Assembly (NCBI GenBank): GCA_030403585.1
Contig: JAUEPE010000002.1
Location: 295,686 to 359,685, forward strand
Length of the DNA: 64,000 nt
DNA from: Frankia sp. RB7
GTDB lineage: Bacteria; Pseudomonadota; Alphaproteobacteria; Rhizobiales; Xanthobacteraceae
Reading direction: 5' to 3'
Shown: in pieces, positions 8,370 through 17,687 of the stretch
Numbering within the stretch: position 1 is the first letter of the stretch
Layout: each line of letters starts with the position of its first letter
Notes under the pieces: generated by a model
Seen by the model: only the letters and a program-made list of their open reading frames with translations
Database searches by the model: none
What the model was told of the DNA's origin: nothing
Translations under genes and position numbers: made by a program

Positions 8370-9044
8370 ATGAGTACGATGGATATCGCCACTGCTTCGT
8401 CGATGCGCCGCGACGAGACGGTGCCAATCGCGTTGTTGCTGGCGTTTGCCGGTGGCTATCTCGACGCCTATGCCTGGATCATCCATGGCGTGATGGCGAA
8501 CGCACAGACGGCCAATCTGGTTCTGCTTTGGGTCTATGGCTCGATCGGCAACTGGAGTGAGGCGCTCCACTTTGTCCCGTCGATCCTCGCTTTTGCGGTC
8601 GGTATCGTAGTTGCAGCATGGCTGCGCCGCGCGACCGGCGACCGCGCCAGCGCGATCAGCACGCTGATCGAGATCGTGCTGCTGATCGCCATCGGCATCC
8701 TGCACAATCGCCTTCCGGATCTTGCGGGAACGCTTGGCATTTCGTTCGTCGCCGCCATGCAGAGCGCCGTCTTCACCAGGGTCGAGGGTGAGGTCTACAG
8801 CTCCGTGATGATCACGGGCAATTTACGGCAGGCGATTGAAGGTGTGTTCGCAGCAGCCTCTGGACATGGGTCGCTACGACCTCCCGGCATTTTTGCCACA
8901 TTATGCTTCGCATTCGGCCTCGGCGCCGCCGTTGGCGCCTTCGCGACCAAGCAAATCCCGAATCTGGCGCTCGTTATCCCCGTGATCGCACTCCTGATCG
9001 TGCTGCTGCGTTGTGAAGCCCCGCGCGACGAGGCCAGCCCATGA
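8370..9044 (+). CDS. YoaK family (DUF1275) membrane protein
   Basis: The 224-aa protein has about six hydrophobic segments and the DUF1275 signature: a first helix with GGYLDAYAWIIHG, then MANAQTANLVLL, an internal MQSAVFTRVEG, and SVMITGNLRQAIEG. The family is an inner-membrane protein of unknown transport role. Its stop overlaps the start of the SulP gene (ATGA at 9041-9044), so the two are translationally coupled. It follows the divergent FixK box. Confidence 0.8.
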   Translation: MSTMDIATASSMRRDETVPIALLLAFAGGYLDAYAWIIHGVMANAQTANLVLLWVYGSIGNWSEALHFVPSILAFAVGIVVAAWLRRATGDRASAISTLIEIVLLIAIGILHNRLPDLAGTLGISFVAAMQSAVFTRVEGEVYSSVMITGNLRQAIEGVFAAASGHGSLRPPGIFATLCFAFGLGAAVGAFATKQIPNLALVIPVIALLIVLLRCEAPRDEASP

Positions 9045-10735
9045 CGACTTCTGAGCGGAGATCGCGCTGGATTTCCCTTTTTCCGCCCGCGACCTGGCTT
9101 GCGCACTATCGTGGCGCCTGGCTGCGTTTGGACGCCATCGCCGGTATCACCCTCGCGGCCTACGCCATTCCCGTGTCGCTTGCCTATGCGGCGCTCGCCG
9201 GCCTGCAGCCACAGATCGGCGTCTACGGTTACATGCTCGGCGGCATTGGCTATGCCTTGCTCGGGGCGTCGCGGCAATTGGCGATCGGCCCGACGTCGGC
9301 GATCTCGCTGATGATCGCAGCAACCGTCGGTACGCTCGCCGGTGGCGATGCGGTGAAATATGCGCAGATTGCAAGTCTCGCGGCGTTCGGTGTTGCCGTG
9401 CTGTGCTTCATCGCCTGGCTGTTCAAGCTCAGCGTGCTCGTCCGCCTCGTCAGCGACAGCATTTTGGTCGGCTTCAAGGCCGGCGCGGGGCTCACCATCA
9501 TCATGAGCCAGTTGCCGAGCCTGTTCGGCGTCGCCGGTGGCGGCCACAATTTCTTCGATCGCACCGTCAAACTGATCGGGCAGCTCGGCCATCTCGATCC
9601 GCTGGTGCTGTCGATCGGCGCGGTCGCGCTGCTGTTGCTGCTGCTCGGCGAACGGCGCCTGCCGGGCAAGCCCGTCGGCATCACCATCGTGGCGCTGGCG
9701 ATTGTGGTGGCAACGGTGTTCGGTTTCCCGGGCCTCGGTGTGCCCGTTACCGGGAAGATACCGCAAGGGTTGCCGGCGCTGGGGATGCCGGCCTTCGGCC
9801 TCTTGGAGTTCGACGAGCTGTTTCCGCTCGCCGCCGGCTGCGTACTGCTGGCTTACATTGAAGGCGTCTCGGCGGCCCGGAGCTTTGCCGCCAAGCACGG
9901 CTATCCCCTCGACGTCCGTCAGGAGTTCTTGGGGCTGGGTGCCGCCAATCTCGCCGCCGCCTTCGGCCACGGCTATCCCGTTGCGGGCGGCCTGTCGCAA
10001 TCGGCCGTCAACGACAGTGCCGGTGCGCGAACTCCACTCGCTCTCGTCATCTGCTCCGTGACGCTCGGGCTGTGTCTGCTGTTCTTCACGGGGGTGCTCA
10101 CCAACCTGCCGAAGGCGGTGCTCGCGGCCATCGTCTTTGCCGCCGTCTACAAGCTGGTCGATCTCCGCGCGCTGATGCGGATGTGGCAGGTCAGCCGGAT
10201 CGACTTCTACGCGGCGTCGATTGCGCTGGTAGCGGTGCTGCTGCTCGGCATCCTCCAGGGCGTCCTGCTGGCGTCGATCGCGTCGATTGTCCTGCTGCTG
10301 GCGCGGGCGTCACGGCCGAATGTTGCATTCCTTGGCCGTTTGCCGGGTAGCGGGCGCTATTCGGACAGTGCACGGCATGCGGACGTCGAGCCGCTTGTCG
10401 GAATCATCGCATTCCGCCCCGAAGCCTCGCTGCTCTACATCAATGCCGAGACGATTTTGGACACGGTCCTGACAACGCTCAAGCGTTCGCCGGGCATTCA
10501 TCTGGTCGCCTGCGACCTCTCGGCATCGCCCTATATCGATCTGGCCGGCGCACGCATGCTGCACGATCTCCATGACGAGCTCGCGTCACGCCGGGTGACC
10601 CTCTGCATCGTCGGCGCGCATGCACAGCTCCGCGAGCTCCTGCGTGCCGAGGGGCTGGGGGAGAAGACCGACAGCGGCCAATGGCTGCGTTCGCTCGACA
10701 GCGTTCTCGGCGACCAGAATGCGCCCGACCGTTGA
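9041..10735 (+). CDS. SulP family anion transporter with STAS domain
   Basis: The 564-aa protein has the SulP core of 10-14 helices (the early motif YAIPVSLAYAALAGLQPQIGVYG is the family sulfate-transporter signature) and a C-terminal STAS domain (about residues 440-555, with VACDLSASPYIDLAGARML). Members carry sulfate, bicarbonate or dicarboxylates; substrate unknown. It is coupled to the YoaK-like gene. Its stop codon lies inside the next FixK box, so the two operons are packed tightly. Confidence 0.88.
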   Translation: MTTSERRSRWISLFPPATWLAHYRGAWLRLDAIAGITLAAYAIPVSLAYAALAGLQPQIGVYGYMLGGIGYALLGASRQLAIGPTSAISLMIAATVGTLAGGDAVKYAQIASLAAFGVAVLCFIAWLFKLSVLVRLVSDSILVGFKAGAGLTIIMSQLPSLFGVAGGGHNFFDRTVKLIGQLGHLDPLVLSIGAVALLLLLLGERRLPGKPVGITIVALAIVVATVFGFPGLGVPVTGKIPQGLPALGMPAFGLLEFDELFPLAAGCVLLAYIEGVSAARSFAAKHGYPLDVRQEFLGLGAANLAAAFGHGYPVAGGLSQSAVNDSAGARTPLALVICSVTLGLCLLFFTGVLTNLPKAVLAAIVFAAVYKLVDLRALMRMWQVSRIDFYAASIALVAVLLLGILQGVLLASIASIVLLLARASRPNVAFLGRLPGSGRYSDSARHADVEPLVGIIAFRPEASLLYINAETILDTVLTTLKRSPGIHLVACDLSASPYIDLAGARMLHDLHDELASRRVTLCIVGAHAQLRELLRAEGLGEKTDSGQWLRSLDSVLGDQNAPDR

Positions 10736-10745
10736 CTTGGATCAA
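10732..10745. promoter_or_regulatory. FixK/FNR-type box over sulP stop
   Basis: TTGACTTGGATCAA matches TTGA-N6-TCAA. Its TGA at 10733-10735 is also the stop codon of the SulP gene. It lies 66 bp before the decarboxylase ATG. Confidence 0.75.
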
Positions 10746-10811
10746 TGGAGCGACCGGCGCCGAAAGCACGATCCCGCATCACCTTCGCCCCAAAAGGATC
10801 GGGAGAGACGC

Positions 10812-13565
10812 ATGGCCAAGGACACAAAGCCCGCGCAGAAGCGCATCGACCAGTTTTTTTCCGGTCCCGGCGCGCGGGCCGACGACTGGCGTGATCTGGT
10901 CGAGGCCGCAAAGGGTTGGTCCCGCGGCGGCGATCGCGCGGCCTATGACGCAGCGCTGGCCAGCCTATCGGTGACGGAAGAATTCCACGGCTATCCCGGC
11001 CTGCAATTGATGGCGGCCCTGCGCGAGGCAGCCTCGGCCGGCGATGCAGCCGCATCGCTGTCGCTTGCGACCCGGATCACCCAGGCCCTGGCGACGCGAT
11101 CCTTCCGCCAGCATGCCGGCGACTGGAATGCGAAGGACGATGGCGATGGAGATACGCCCGAACTCGTGTCGCCCACCTTCGGCACGCATAAGGCACGCCG
11201 GCCCTATTTCGAGACCTTGATCGTCACCGGTGTGTCATCCAGCCAATGGCCGGCGCTCGCGGCCGAATGGCGCAAGCTGCGCCGTCCGGAGGATGGCTTC
11301 ATCTACGAGCCGGTCATCGTCGGCAATCTCGAAGATGCCTTCTGCGCGACCATGCTCAATCCCAACCTCGGGGCCGTCATCATCAACGAGGGTTTTGGGT
11401 TGCGCTCACGGCACGATGCGCCGGTCTTGCGTTCGATGACGGCCGCGGCTGGCCTCAAGGACGAATCCGATGCCTCCGCGCTGCGGCTCGCCCAGATCAT
11501 CAAGCGTGTCAGGCCCGAGCTCGACCTCTACATGATCTCGAACCGCGATGTCGAGGAGTTGGCCGGCAATCCCGAGGCCAACGTCGTCCGCCGCATCTTC
11601 TATTCGGTGGAGGAGCTGCTGGAGCTGCATTTGTCGATCCTCGAAGGCATCCAGGATCGCTACGACACGCCGTTCTTCGACAATCTCAAGAAATACGCGC
11701 AGCGCCCGATCGGAACGTTCCACGCGCTGCCGATCGCGCGCGGCAAGTCGATCTTCAAGTCCGACTGGATCCGCGACATGGGCGAGTTCTACGGCCCGAA
11801 CCTGTTCCTGGCCGAGAGCAGCGCCACCACCGGCGGCCTCGACAGCATGCTGGAGCCGACCGGTACCATCAAGAAGGCGCAGGAAAAGGCGGCGAGGGCG
11901 CTCGGCGCCGACCGCGTCTTCTTCGTCACCAACGGCACCTCGACCTCGAACAAGATGGCGGTGCAGGCGCTGCTCGCGCCGGGCGATATCGCGATCGTCG
12001 ATCGCAACTGCCACAAGTCTCACCATTACGGCATGGTGCTCGCCGGCGCCCAGCCGCTCTATGTCGAAGCCTTCCCGATGACGGAATATTCGATGTACGG
12101 CGCGGTGCCGCTCAAGACGATCAAGCAGGCGCTGTTGAGTGCCAAGGCTGACGGCCGGCTCGACCGCGTCAAGCTGCTCGACCTCACCAACTGCACCTTC
12201 GACGGCCACATCTACAACACCCGCCGGGTGATGGAGGAATGTCTCGCCATCAAGCCGGACCTGATCTTCCTGTGGGACGAGGCCTGGTTCGGCTTTGCGC
12301 GCTTCTCGCCGTTCCTGCGCCGTCGCACGGGCCTCGGCGCCGCCAACGAGATCGAGGCGTGGATGCACGATCCGAAGTCGGTCGCGGCCTATGAGAAGCA
12401 GCAGGCCGAGCTCGGCAAGAATCCGACGGACGAGGTCCTGCTCAAGACCAGGCTGATTCCCGATCCGCGCCAGATTCGCCTGCGCGTCTACCAGACCAAT
12501 TCGACCCACAAGTCGATGTCGGCGATCCGGCAGGGCTCGATGCTGTCGGTCAAGGACGTCGAATTCCACACGGTCGAACAGCAGTTCAAGGAGGCCGTGT
12601 TCACGCACGCCTCCACCAGCCCGAACCAGCAGCTCATCGCCAGCCTCGATATCTCGCGTCGGCAGATGGAGCTGGAGGGCTATGGCCTCGTCGCCAATGC
12701 GATCGAGATCGCGTTCGCGATCCGCCACGCGGTCAACAACAATCCGCTGCTCTCGAAATACTTCCGCGTCCTCGGCGCCGACGCCATGGTGCCGGCGCAA
12801 TACCGCCAGAGCGGCTTCACCGACTATCTCGCGGCCGGCGTGAACTGGGCCAATACGCTCAAGAGCCTGGATGATGACGAGTTTTGTCTCGACCCGACCC
12901 GCATGACGCTGGTGTGCGGCACGGCCGGCTTCGACGGCACCCAGTTCAAGGGCATTCTGGCCAACGAGTACAACATCCAGGTCAACAAGACTTCGCGCAA
13001 TTCGGTCCTGGTCCAGTCCAACATCAACAACACCCGCAGCGACGTCGCGCATCTCGTCCGCGTCTTGGCCGAGATCGCGGGCGAGGTCGACCGGGGGCTG
13101 GCGCAAGGCGGCGCCAATGCGCGTCAGACCTTCGAGGCGCGGGTCAAGAGCCTGATGACGGATGTGCCTGATTTGCCGAACTTCTCGCACTTCCACCCGA
13201 GCTTCCGTGGCGATGCCGGCATCAAGACCAATGAAGGCGACATCCGTACCGGCTTCTATGCGGCCTATGACGCCGCGGGATGCGAGCACCTTCGCCTCAA
13301 CGATCCCGAGATCGATCGGCGGCTGAAGGCCGGTCCCGAGCTCGTCTCGGCCAATTTCGTGATCCCGTACCCGCCAGGCTTCCCGATCATGGTGCCGGGC
13401 CAGGTCATTACCCAGGAGACCATCGACTTCATGCGCAAGCTCGATGTGAAGGAGATCCACGGCTACGACGCCAAGGAAGGCTTGAAACTCGTGCGCACGG
13501 AAGCCCTGGCGAAGCTCGGCCGGCCCAAGCCCGGCGCGCAGCCGAAGCTGAAGGCCGCGTCATAA
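10812..13565 (+). CDS. Very long Orn/Lys/Arg decarboxylase-family PLP enzyme
   Basis: The 917-aa fold-type-I PLP enzyme belongs to the Orn/Lys/Arg decarboxylase family. Visible features are the cofactor loop (TNGTSTSNK), the DEAWF segment with the PLP-ring Asp, and the Schiff-base lysine K567 in STHKS. It is longer than the usual 700-750 aa: an extra N-terminal domain (about residues 1-190) precedes the wing/receiver-like part. Such enzymes consume a proton per turnover. The substrate cannot be read. The ATG has GGGAGAG upstream. The next gene, 30 bp on, is an AspT-like antiporter, suggesting a decarboxylase-exchanger pair. Confidence 0.8.
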   Translation: MAKDTKPAQKRIDQFFSGPGARADDWRDLVEAAKGWSRGGDRAAYDAALASLSVTEEFHGYPGLQLMAALREAASAGDAAASLSLATRITQALATRSFRQHAGDWNAKDDGDGDTPELVSPTFGTHKARRPYFETLIVTGVSSSQWPALAAEWRKLRRPEDGFIYEPVIVGNLEDAFCATMLNPNLGAVIINEGFGLRSRHDAPVLRSMTAAAGLKDESDASALRLAQIIKRVRPELDLYMISNRDVEELAGNPEANVVRRIFYSVEELLELHLSILEGIQDRYDTPFFDNLKKYAQRPIGTFHALPIARGKSIFKSDWIRDMGEFYGPNLFLAESSATTGGLDSMLEPTGTIKKAQEKAARALGADRVFFVTNGTSTSNKMAVQALLAPGDIAIVDRNCHKSHHYGMVLAGAQPLYVEAFPMTEYSMYGAVPLKTIKQALLSAKADGRLDRVKLLDLTNCTFDGHIYNTRRVMEECLAIKPDLIFLWDEAWFGFARFSPFLRRRTGLGAANEIEAWMHDPKSVAAYEKQQAELGKNPTDEVLLKTRLIPDPRQIRLRVYQTNSTHKSMSAIRQGSMLSVKDVEFHTVEQQFKEAVFTHASTSPNQQLIASLDISRRQMELEGYGLVANAIEIAFAIRHAVNNNPLLSKYFRVLGADAMVPAQYRQSGFTDYLAAGVNWANTLKSLDDDEFCLDPTRMTLVCGTAGFDGTQFKGILANEYNIQVNKTSRNSVLVQSNINNTRSDVAHLVRVLAEIAGEVDRGLAQGGANARQTFEARVKSLMTDVPDLPNFSHFHPSFRGDAGIKTNEGDIRTGFYAAYDAAGCEHLRLNDPEIDRRLKAGPELVSANFVIPYPPGFPIMVPGQVITQETIDFMRKLDVKEIHGYDAKEGLKLVRTEALAKLGRPKPGAQPKLKAAS

Positions 13566-13595
13566 ATCTTAGTCGGAATCTTGGAGGGGACCACC

Positions 13596-15296
13596 ATGCA
13601 GGGCTTTTTCACGTTCTTGCAGCAGAACCCGTTCCTGCTGTTGTTCTTCGTCGTCGGCCTTGCCGTCTATATCGGTCGGGCCAGCATCAAGGGTTATGGC
13701 CTCGGCATGGTTGCCGGCGCAATCGTTGTCGGTGCCGGTCTGTCGGTGTGGTCGTCGACCTACGGCGTGAAGCTCGAGCTGAATAACTTTGCCAAGAGCC
13801 TGTTCTACTATCTCTTCATGTATGGCGTGGGCTTGCGCGTCGGTCCGTCCTTCATCAACAGCCTGAAAGGCGACGGCTTGAAGTTCTGCATCCTGGCGCT
13901 GGTGTCGAGTGTCCTCGGCCTCGCTCTGGTCGTGCTCGGCGCAAAGATATTCGATCTGCCGGTTGGCGCCGCCGGCGGCATGCTGGCGGGCTCGCAGACC
14001 ATGTCGGCGGCAATCGGTTCGGCCGAGCAGGCCATCACCTCGGGCGTCGTCAAGCTGCCGGAGGGGATGAAGCCCGAGCAAGCGTCCGGCATGATCGCGC
14101 TGTCCTACGGCATCACCTACATCTGGGGCACCGTCGGCATCATCCTGATCTGCAAATATCTGCCGCGCTGGTGGGGCGTCGACGCCCAGGCCGCCGCAAG
14201 GCAATACGAGAAGGAATTCGGCGTGAAGGATCTCGAGGGCGGCGGCCTGACCGGCTATCGCCAGTTTGGCCTGCGTGCCTATCGGCTGGAAAACCCGACG
14301 ACAGCGGGCGTGAGCATCGCAAAATTCCGGGCAATGAATCCGGAATACCGGATCGTCAACGTCGGGCGGAACGGCGAGCCGCAGGGAGCCGATCCCGACT
14401 TCGTGCTGCAAAAGGGTGACATCGTCGCCCTTGGCGGCTCGACCGAGCATCTCACCGACAAGATGGGGCTGATCGGCCCGGAGGTCGCGGACGCCAAGAC
14501 GCTCGGCATTCCCATGGATCAGGCGGACATTCTCATCACCAACAAGGAGATGGTGGGACGCACGTTCGAGTCCTTCCGCGACACTGCGATCGCCGGCCAA
14601 TTGCAGGTCACGAAGGTCGAGCGCGGCGGCGTGCAGATTCCGGCCGGTCTCAAGACCAAGCTGGAGCGGATGGACATCGTCTCCGTGGTCGGCCTCAAGG
14701 GGGCAGTCAGCGAGCTCGGTGACATGTGGGGTCGCATTGCGCGGACCAACACGTCGACCGATCTGCTGACGCTGGCGGTCGGCATGATCATCGGCTTCCT
14801 GATCGGTATGATCGAATTCCCGGCCTTCGGTGCCAAAGTCGGCCTCGGTAATGCCGGCGGACTGCTGCTCTCTGGCGTGATCGTGTCCTCGATCGTGTCG
14901 CGGCTGCGGTTCTTCGGCAATACGCCGAACGCGGCGCGCAACGTGCTCGAGGATCTCGGCCTCGTCGTTTTCGTCGCGATCGTCGGGGTCAACGCCGGCG
15001 CCGGGCTGCTGTCGCAGCTCACGGGTGCGATTGCCCTGAAGATCTTCATCGTCGGCTTCATCGCCTGCACGATCCCGCCGTTCATCGTCTGGGCGATCGG
15101 CTTCCACGTCTTCAAGATCAACCCGGCGGTGCTGATGGGCGGCGTTGCCGGTGCCAGATCGCATTCGGGCCCGTGCCGTGAAGCGGCGGTGGAGATCCAG
15201 AGCTCCGTGCCCTGGATCGGATTTCCGGTCGGCTATGCCGTCTCGGGCATCCTGCTCACCATCTTCGGCTACTTCGCAATGCTGCTCGCGCAATAA
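13596..15296 (+). CDS. AspT-like antiporter, second copy
   Basis: The 566-aa protein has the AspT architecture: N-terminal helices, a soluble centre with TrkA_C-like repeats (about residues 210-390), and C-terminal helices with the GGVAGARSHSGPC motif typical of AspT-type exchangers. A GGAGGGG ribosome site fixes the ATG at 13596. It lies directly downstream of the decarboxylase and probably exchanges that enzyme's substrate and product (inference from AspD-AspT-like systems). It differs clearly from the first copy at 6547. Confidence 0.85.
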   Translation: MQGFFTFLQQNPFLLLFFVVGLAVYIGRASIKGYGLGMVAGAIVVGAGLSVWSSTYGVKLELNNFAKSLFYYLFMYGVGLRVGPSFINSLKGDGLKFCILALVSSVLGLALVVLGAKIFDLPVGAAGGMLAGSQTMSAAIGSAEQAITSGVVKLPEGMKPEQASGMIALSYGITYIWGTVGIILICKYLPRWWGVDAQAAARQYEKEFGVKDLEGGGLTGYRQFGLRAYRLENPTTAGVSIAKFRAMNPEYRIVNVGRNGEPQGADPDFVLQKGDIVALGGSTEHLTDKMGLIGPEVADAKTLGIPMDQADILITNKEMVGRTFESFRDTAIAGQLQVTKVERGGVQIPAGLKTKLERMDIVSVVGLKGAVSELGDMWGRIARTNTSTDLLTLAVGMIIGFLIGMIEFPAFGAKVGLGNAGGLLLSGVIVSSIVSRLRFFGNTPNAARNVLEDLGLVVFVAIVGVNAGAGLLSQLTGAIALKIFIVGFIACTIPPFIVWAIGFHVFKINPAVLMGGVAGARSHSGPCREAAVEIQSSVPWIGFPVGYAVSGILLTIFGYFAMLLAQ

Positions 15297-15313
15297 CAGA
15301 GGGAAAAAACGTC

Positions 15314-15748
15314 ATGAGAAAATTGACTATCAACGCTGCCCTGGTCACCTCGCTCGTAACTGTCGCCGGTTTCAGCACGCCCTCGCGCGCCGACACCGGC
15401 CAGGTCGCCGTCGTCTTTACCAAGGGCGGGTTCATCGTCGGCGTCGGCGGCGGGGAGGGTGTCCTGCTTTACCATGGCAAGAAATATCCCTTTACCGTCT
15501 CGGGCATGAGCGTCGGCTTCACGATCGGAGCCTCGACCACCAAGCTGGTCGGCCGTGCCCTCAACCTGAGTGGGCCGCAGTCGATCGAGGGGTCCTACGC
15601 GGCGGGCGGAGCGGGCGGTGCGGTTGCGGCAGGTGCCGGTGCCGTGCAGTTGCAGAACGGCAATGGCGTGATCCTTCAGCTCAGCGGACCGAAGATCGGC
15701 GCGGAAGTATCGGCCGCGGTCGGCGGCGTCACGATCCGGCTGAAATAG
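15314..15748 (+). CDS. Secreted glycine-rich beta protein (paralogue A)
   Basis: The 144-aa product has a signal peptide (ends PSRADT) and a strand-rich body with GGFIVGVGGGEGVLLYHGKKYPF and a final GPKIGAEVSAAVGGV stretch. It shares the order of motifs with the protein at 23580-24038 (FxVGxGxGxGxLxYxGKxYPFxVSG, GSYxAxGxG, GPKxGxE), so the two are paralogues. It lies 17 bp after the AspT-like gene and likely shares its transcript. Function unknown; a loose similarity to EipA/DUF1134 proteins is possible but not certain. Confidence 0.65.
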   Translation: MRKLTINAALVTSLVTVAGFSTPSRADTGQVAVVFTKGGFIVGVGGGEGVLLYHGKKYPFTVSGMSVGFTIGASTTKLVGRALNLSGPQSIEGSYAAGGAGGAVAAGAGAVQLQNGNGVILQLSGPKIGAEVSAAVGGVTIRLK

Positions 15749-15770
15749 GCGGGGAACGAGGCTCACAACA

Positions 15771-15798
15771 AAACGGACTGCGTCACCGCAGCCCGTTT
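15771..15798. terminator. Bidirectional hairpin terminator
   Basis: AAACGGACTGCG and CGCAGCCCGTTT pair over 12 bp with one A-C mismatch around a TCAC loop, with A and T runs at the ends. It sits between two convergent genes (stops at 15748 and 15820) and fits a shared Rho-independent terminator. Confidence 0.7.
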
Positions 15799-15819
15799 CG
15801 TGTTTCAACACCGCACGTT

Positions 15820-16620
15820 TCAGTATCGCTCTTCAACGAACTTCAGTCCGCGCAGGCTGGCCTGGTCGTTGTAGCGCCCCTTGTGGGAGCGCGGCGGCAG
15901 CTTGACCTTCTCGCGTTTGACCTTCTTGTAGGGGATCGTTTGCAGGATGTGCGAGATGACGTTGAGCCGTGCGCGCCGCTTGTCGTCGGAGCGGATCAGC
16001 CGCCACGGCGCATGCTTGGTGTCGGTCGCCTCGAACATCAGATCGCGCGCGCGGGAATAGTCGTACCAGCGCCCGAACGACTCGGTGTCCATCGGGCTCA
16101 GCTTCCATTGCCGCAGCGGATCCTCGATACGCGCCTTGAAGCGAAGCTCCTGCTCCTCCATCCCGACCTCGAGCCATAGCTTGATCAGGACGATGCCGGC
16201 GTCGACGGCGAATTTCTCGACCAGCGGACACAATTCCAGGAAACGCTTGTGCTCGGCCGCTGAGCAGAAGCCCATGACATATTCAACGCCGGCGCGGTTG
16301 TACCAGCTGCGGTCGAAGATCACGATCTCGCCGCCGGCCGGAAATTGCTCGATATAGCGCTGCAGGAATAGCTGGGATTTCTGTCGATCGGAGGGCGCGG
16401 GCAGGGCGCAGACACGGAATACGCGTGGGCTCACCTTCTCGGTCAATGCCTTGATGGTGCCGCCCTTGCCGGCGGCGTCGCGGCCCTCGAAGATGACGAT
16501 CACCTTCAGTTTCTGGGCCCTGACCCATTCCTGGAGGTGACAGAGATCGACCTGGAGCTTTTCGAGCTCATTCTCGTAGTCCTTGCGCTTCATTTTTTCC
16601 GCGGGCTTGTCCTTGGCCAT
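15820..16620 (-). CDS. ppk2: Polyphosphate kinase 2
   Basis: The 266-aa protein has the PPK2 class I layout: Walker A G46-RDAAGKGG, Walker B region with FDRSWYNRAGVE (about 100-111), and the lid/arginine region (RWKLSPMD, YSRARDLMF, WRLIRSDDKRRARLN). PPK2 moves phosphate between polyphosphate and nucleoside diphosphates. Length matches single-domain members. It sits among stress-type genes; no FixK box was seen directly upstream. Confidence 0.92.
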   Translation of the reverse strand: MAKDKPAEKMKRKDYENELEKLQVDLCHLQEWVRAQKLKVIVIFEGRDAAGKGGTIKALTEKVSPRVFRVCALPAPSDRQKSQLFLQRYIEQFPAGGEIVIFDRSWYNRAGVEYVMGFCSAAEHKRFLELCPLVEKFAVDAGIVLIKLWLEVGMEEQELRFKARIEDPLRQWKLSPMDTESFGRWYDYSRARDLMFEATDTKHAPWRLIRSDDKRRARLNVISHILQTIPYKKVKREKVKLPPRSHKGRYNDQASLRGLKFVEERY

Positions 16621-16639
16621 GCCGGTCCTTTCGCTGCTA

Positions 16640-17101
16640 CTATCGTTCGTCGTGGTCCCATGAAATGGTCACGCCGATATCGCCCGGAATGCCGCCCGGG
16701 AAATCGATGACCTGGTAGGCGATGCGATAGCCGCGCGGCTTCAAATGGTCGGTCCAGAGCTGGAATATCTCCTTGGGGATTCCGGTCAGCGTGGTCTCCC
16801 AACCTCTTTCCATCTGGTTGATGGCGCGCCCCTTGTCGGTGCAGAGCGAATTGGGAAAGCGATACACCAGCACCTCGGTCAGCCCGCTTCGCACGGCACG
16901 CTGGATAATCGCCGCGGCGAGCTTGATCTTCTCTTCCTCACTCTTGCCGGAAGGCTTGCTCAATCGCTCGATCAATGCGCGCTTTTCCGCCTCGGCGACG
17001 GTCGCAAGGCGGACGTACTCTGCCGCCTTTTCGGCGTCCTTGATCGCGGACTCTTTCCGGAGCTCCGTAGCGCTGGGGATCAGATCATCAATGCCGGGCA
17101 T
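16640..17101 (-). CDS. Conserved hypothetical protein
   Basis: The 153-aa soluble protein has a helical, charged N-terminal half (residues 10-75, with ESAIKDAEKAAEYVRLA) and an alpha/beta C-terminal half ending in GGIPGDIGVTISWDHD. There is no signal peptide. It is 19 bp upstream of ppk2 on the same strand, so likely one operon. I do not recognise a characterised family. Confidence 0.65.
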   Translation of the reverse strand: MPGIDDLIPSATELRKESAIKDAEKAAEYVRLATVAEAEKRALIERLSKPSGKSEEEKIKLAAAIIQRAVRSGLTEVLVYRFPNSLCTDKGRAINQMERGWETTLTGIPKEIFQLWTDHLKPRGYRIAYQVIDFPGGIPGDIGVTISWDHDER

Positions 17102-17165
17102 GGCTGATGGCTCCCATGTCTAGATTGCCGCTCGCGGAAGGCTAGGCGGGGCAATGACCCCTCCC

Positions 17166-17179
17166 TTGATTCAGATCAA
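17166..17179. promoter_or_regulatory. FixK/FNR-type box
   Basis: TTGATTCAGATCAA is a perfect TTGA-N6-TCAA site, 76 bp before the TTG start of the DUF3302-type gene. Confidence 0.75.
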
Positions 17180-17255
17180 GCAATGCTGCAACCTGCCTGA
17201 ACACGATGGCGGACGAGCGCGACGTTGGCTGGGTATATACGGCTGGGAGAGATCA

Positions 17256-17687
17256 TTGAGCGAGCAGCTACATCCGATGGCGCCGCATCATCTGCCGTTC
17301 TATCTCGCGCCGGGAAGCGGGGTGGACACGCTGATGGTGGTGATGGGCATCTTCCTGATCGGCACGGTGCTCTGGGTGGGCACGCTCTATTGGAGGCTGC
17401 ACAGCCTGCCTGAGCGGATGGCGCACAAATCGCAGAAGCTGCAGTTCGAGATCGTGGCGGTGCTCGGCATCATCTCGCTCTTTACGCACCTGCACATTTT
17501 CTGGGTAGCGGGCCTGCTGCTGGCGATGATCGATCTGCCCGATTTCGGCACGCCGCTGCGCAGCATCGCCGGCTCCGTCGAGAAGATTGCGGACGCCACG
17601 CCGGGAGCGGAAGGCGACGTTGCCGAACCCGGGTCACCGCCGCCCGAAAAGCCCGCCACAAAGGAGAAGGAGCGCAGCCATGTTTGA
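17256..17687 (+). CDS. DUF3302-type small membrane protein (YibI-like)
   Basis: The 143-aa protein has two hydrophobic segments (about residues 25-46 and 66-90) and a Pro/Glu-rich cytoplasmic tail. The LPERMAHKSQKLQFEI-to-SLFTHLHIFW stretch resembles DUF3302 proteins, which occur next to HlyD-type proteins as in E. coli yibI-yibH. The TTG at 17256 is chosen because GGGAGAG lies just upstream; ATG at 17277 is the alternative. It overlaps the HlyD gene by 8 bp. Confidence 0.65.
   Translation: MSEQLHPMAPHHLPFYLAPGSGVDTLMVVMGIFLIGTVLWVGTLYWRLHSLPERMAHKSQKLQFEIVAVLGIISLFTHLHIFWVAGLLLAMIDLPDFGTPLRSIAGSVEKIADATPGAEGDVAEPGSPPPEKPATKEKERSHV

Noticed and set aside
11406..13460. 684-codon open frame on the minus strand
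   Set aside because: It is antisense to the decarboxylase, with no motifs and an Arg/Leu/Asp composition typical of a shadow.
13569..15293. 574-codon open frame on the minus strand
   Set aside because: Antisense shadow of the second AspT-like gene; no plausible fold or ribosome site.
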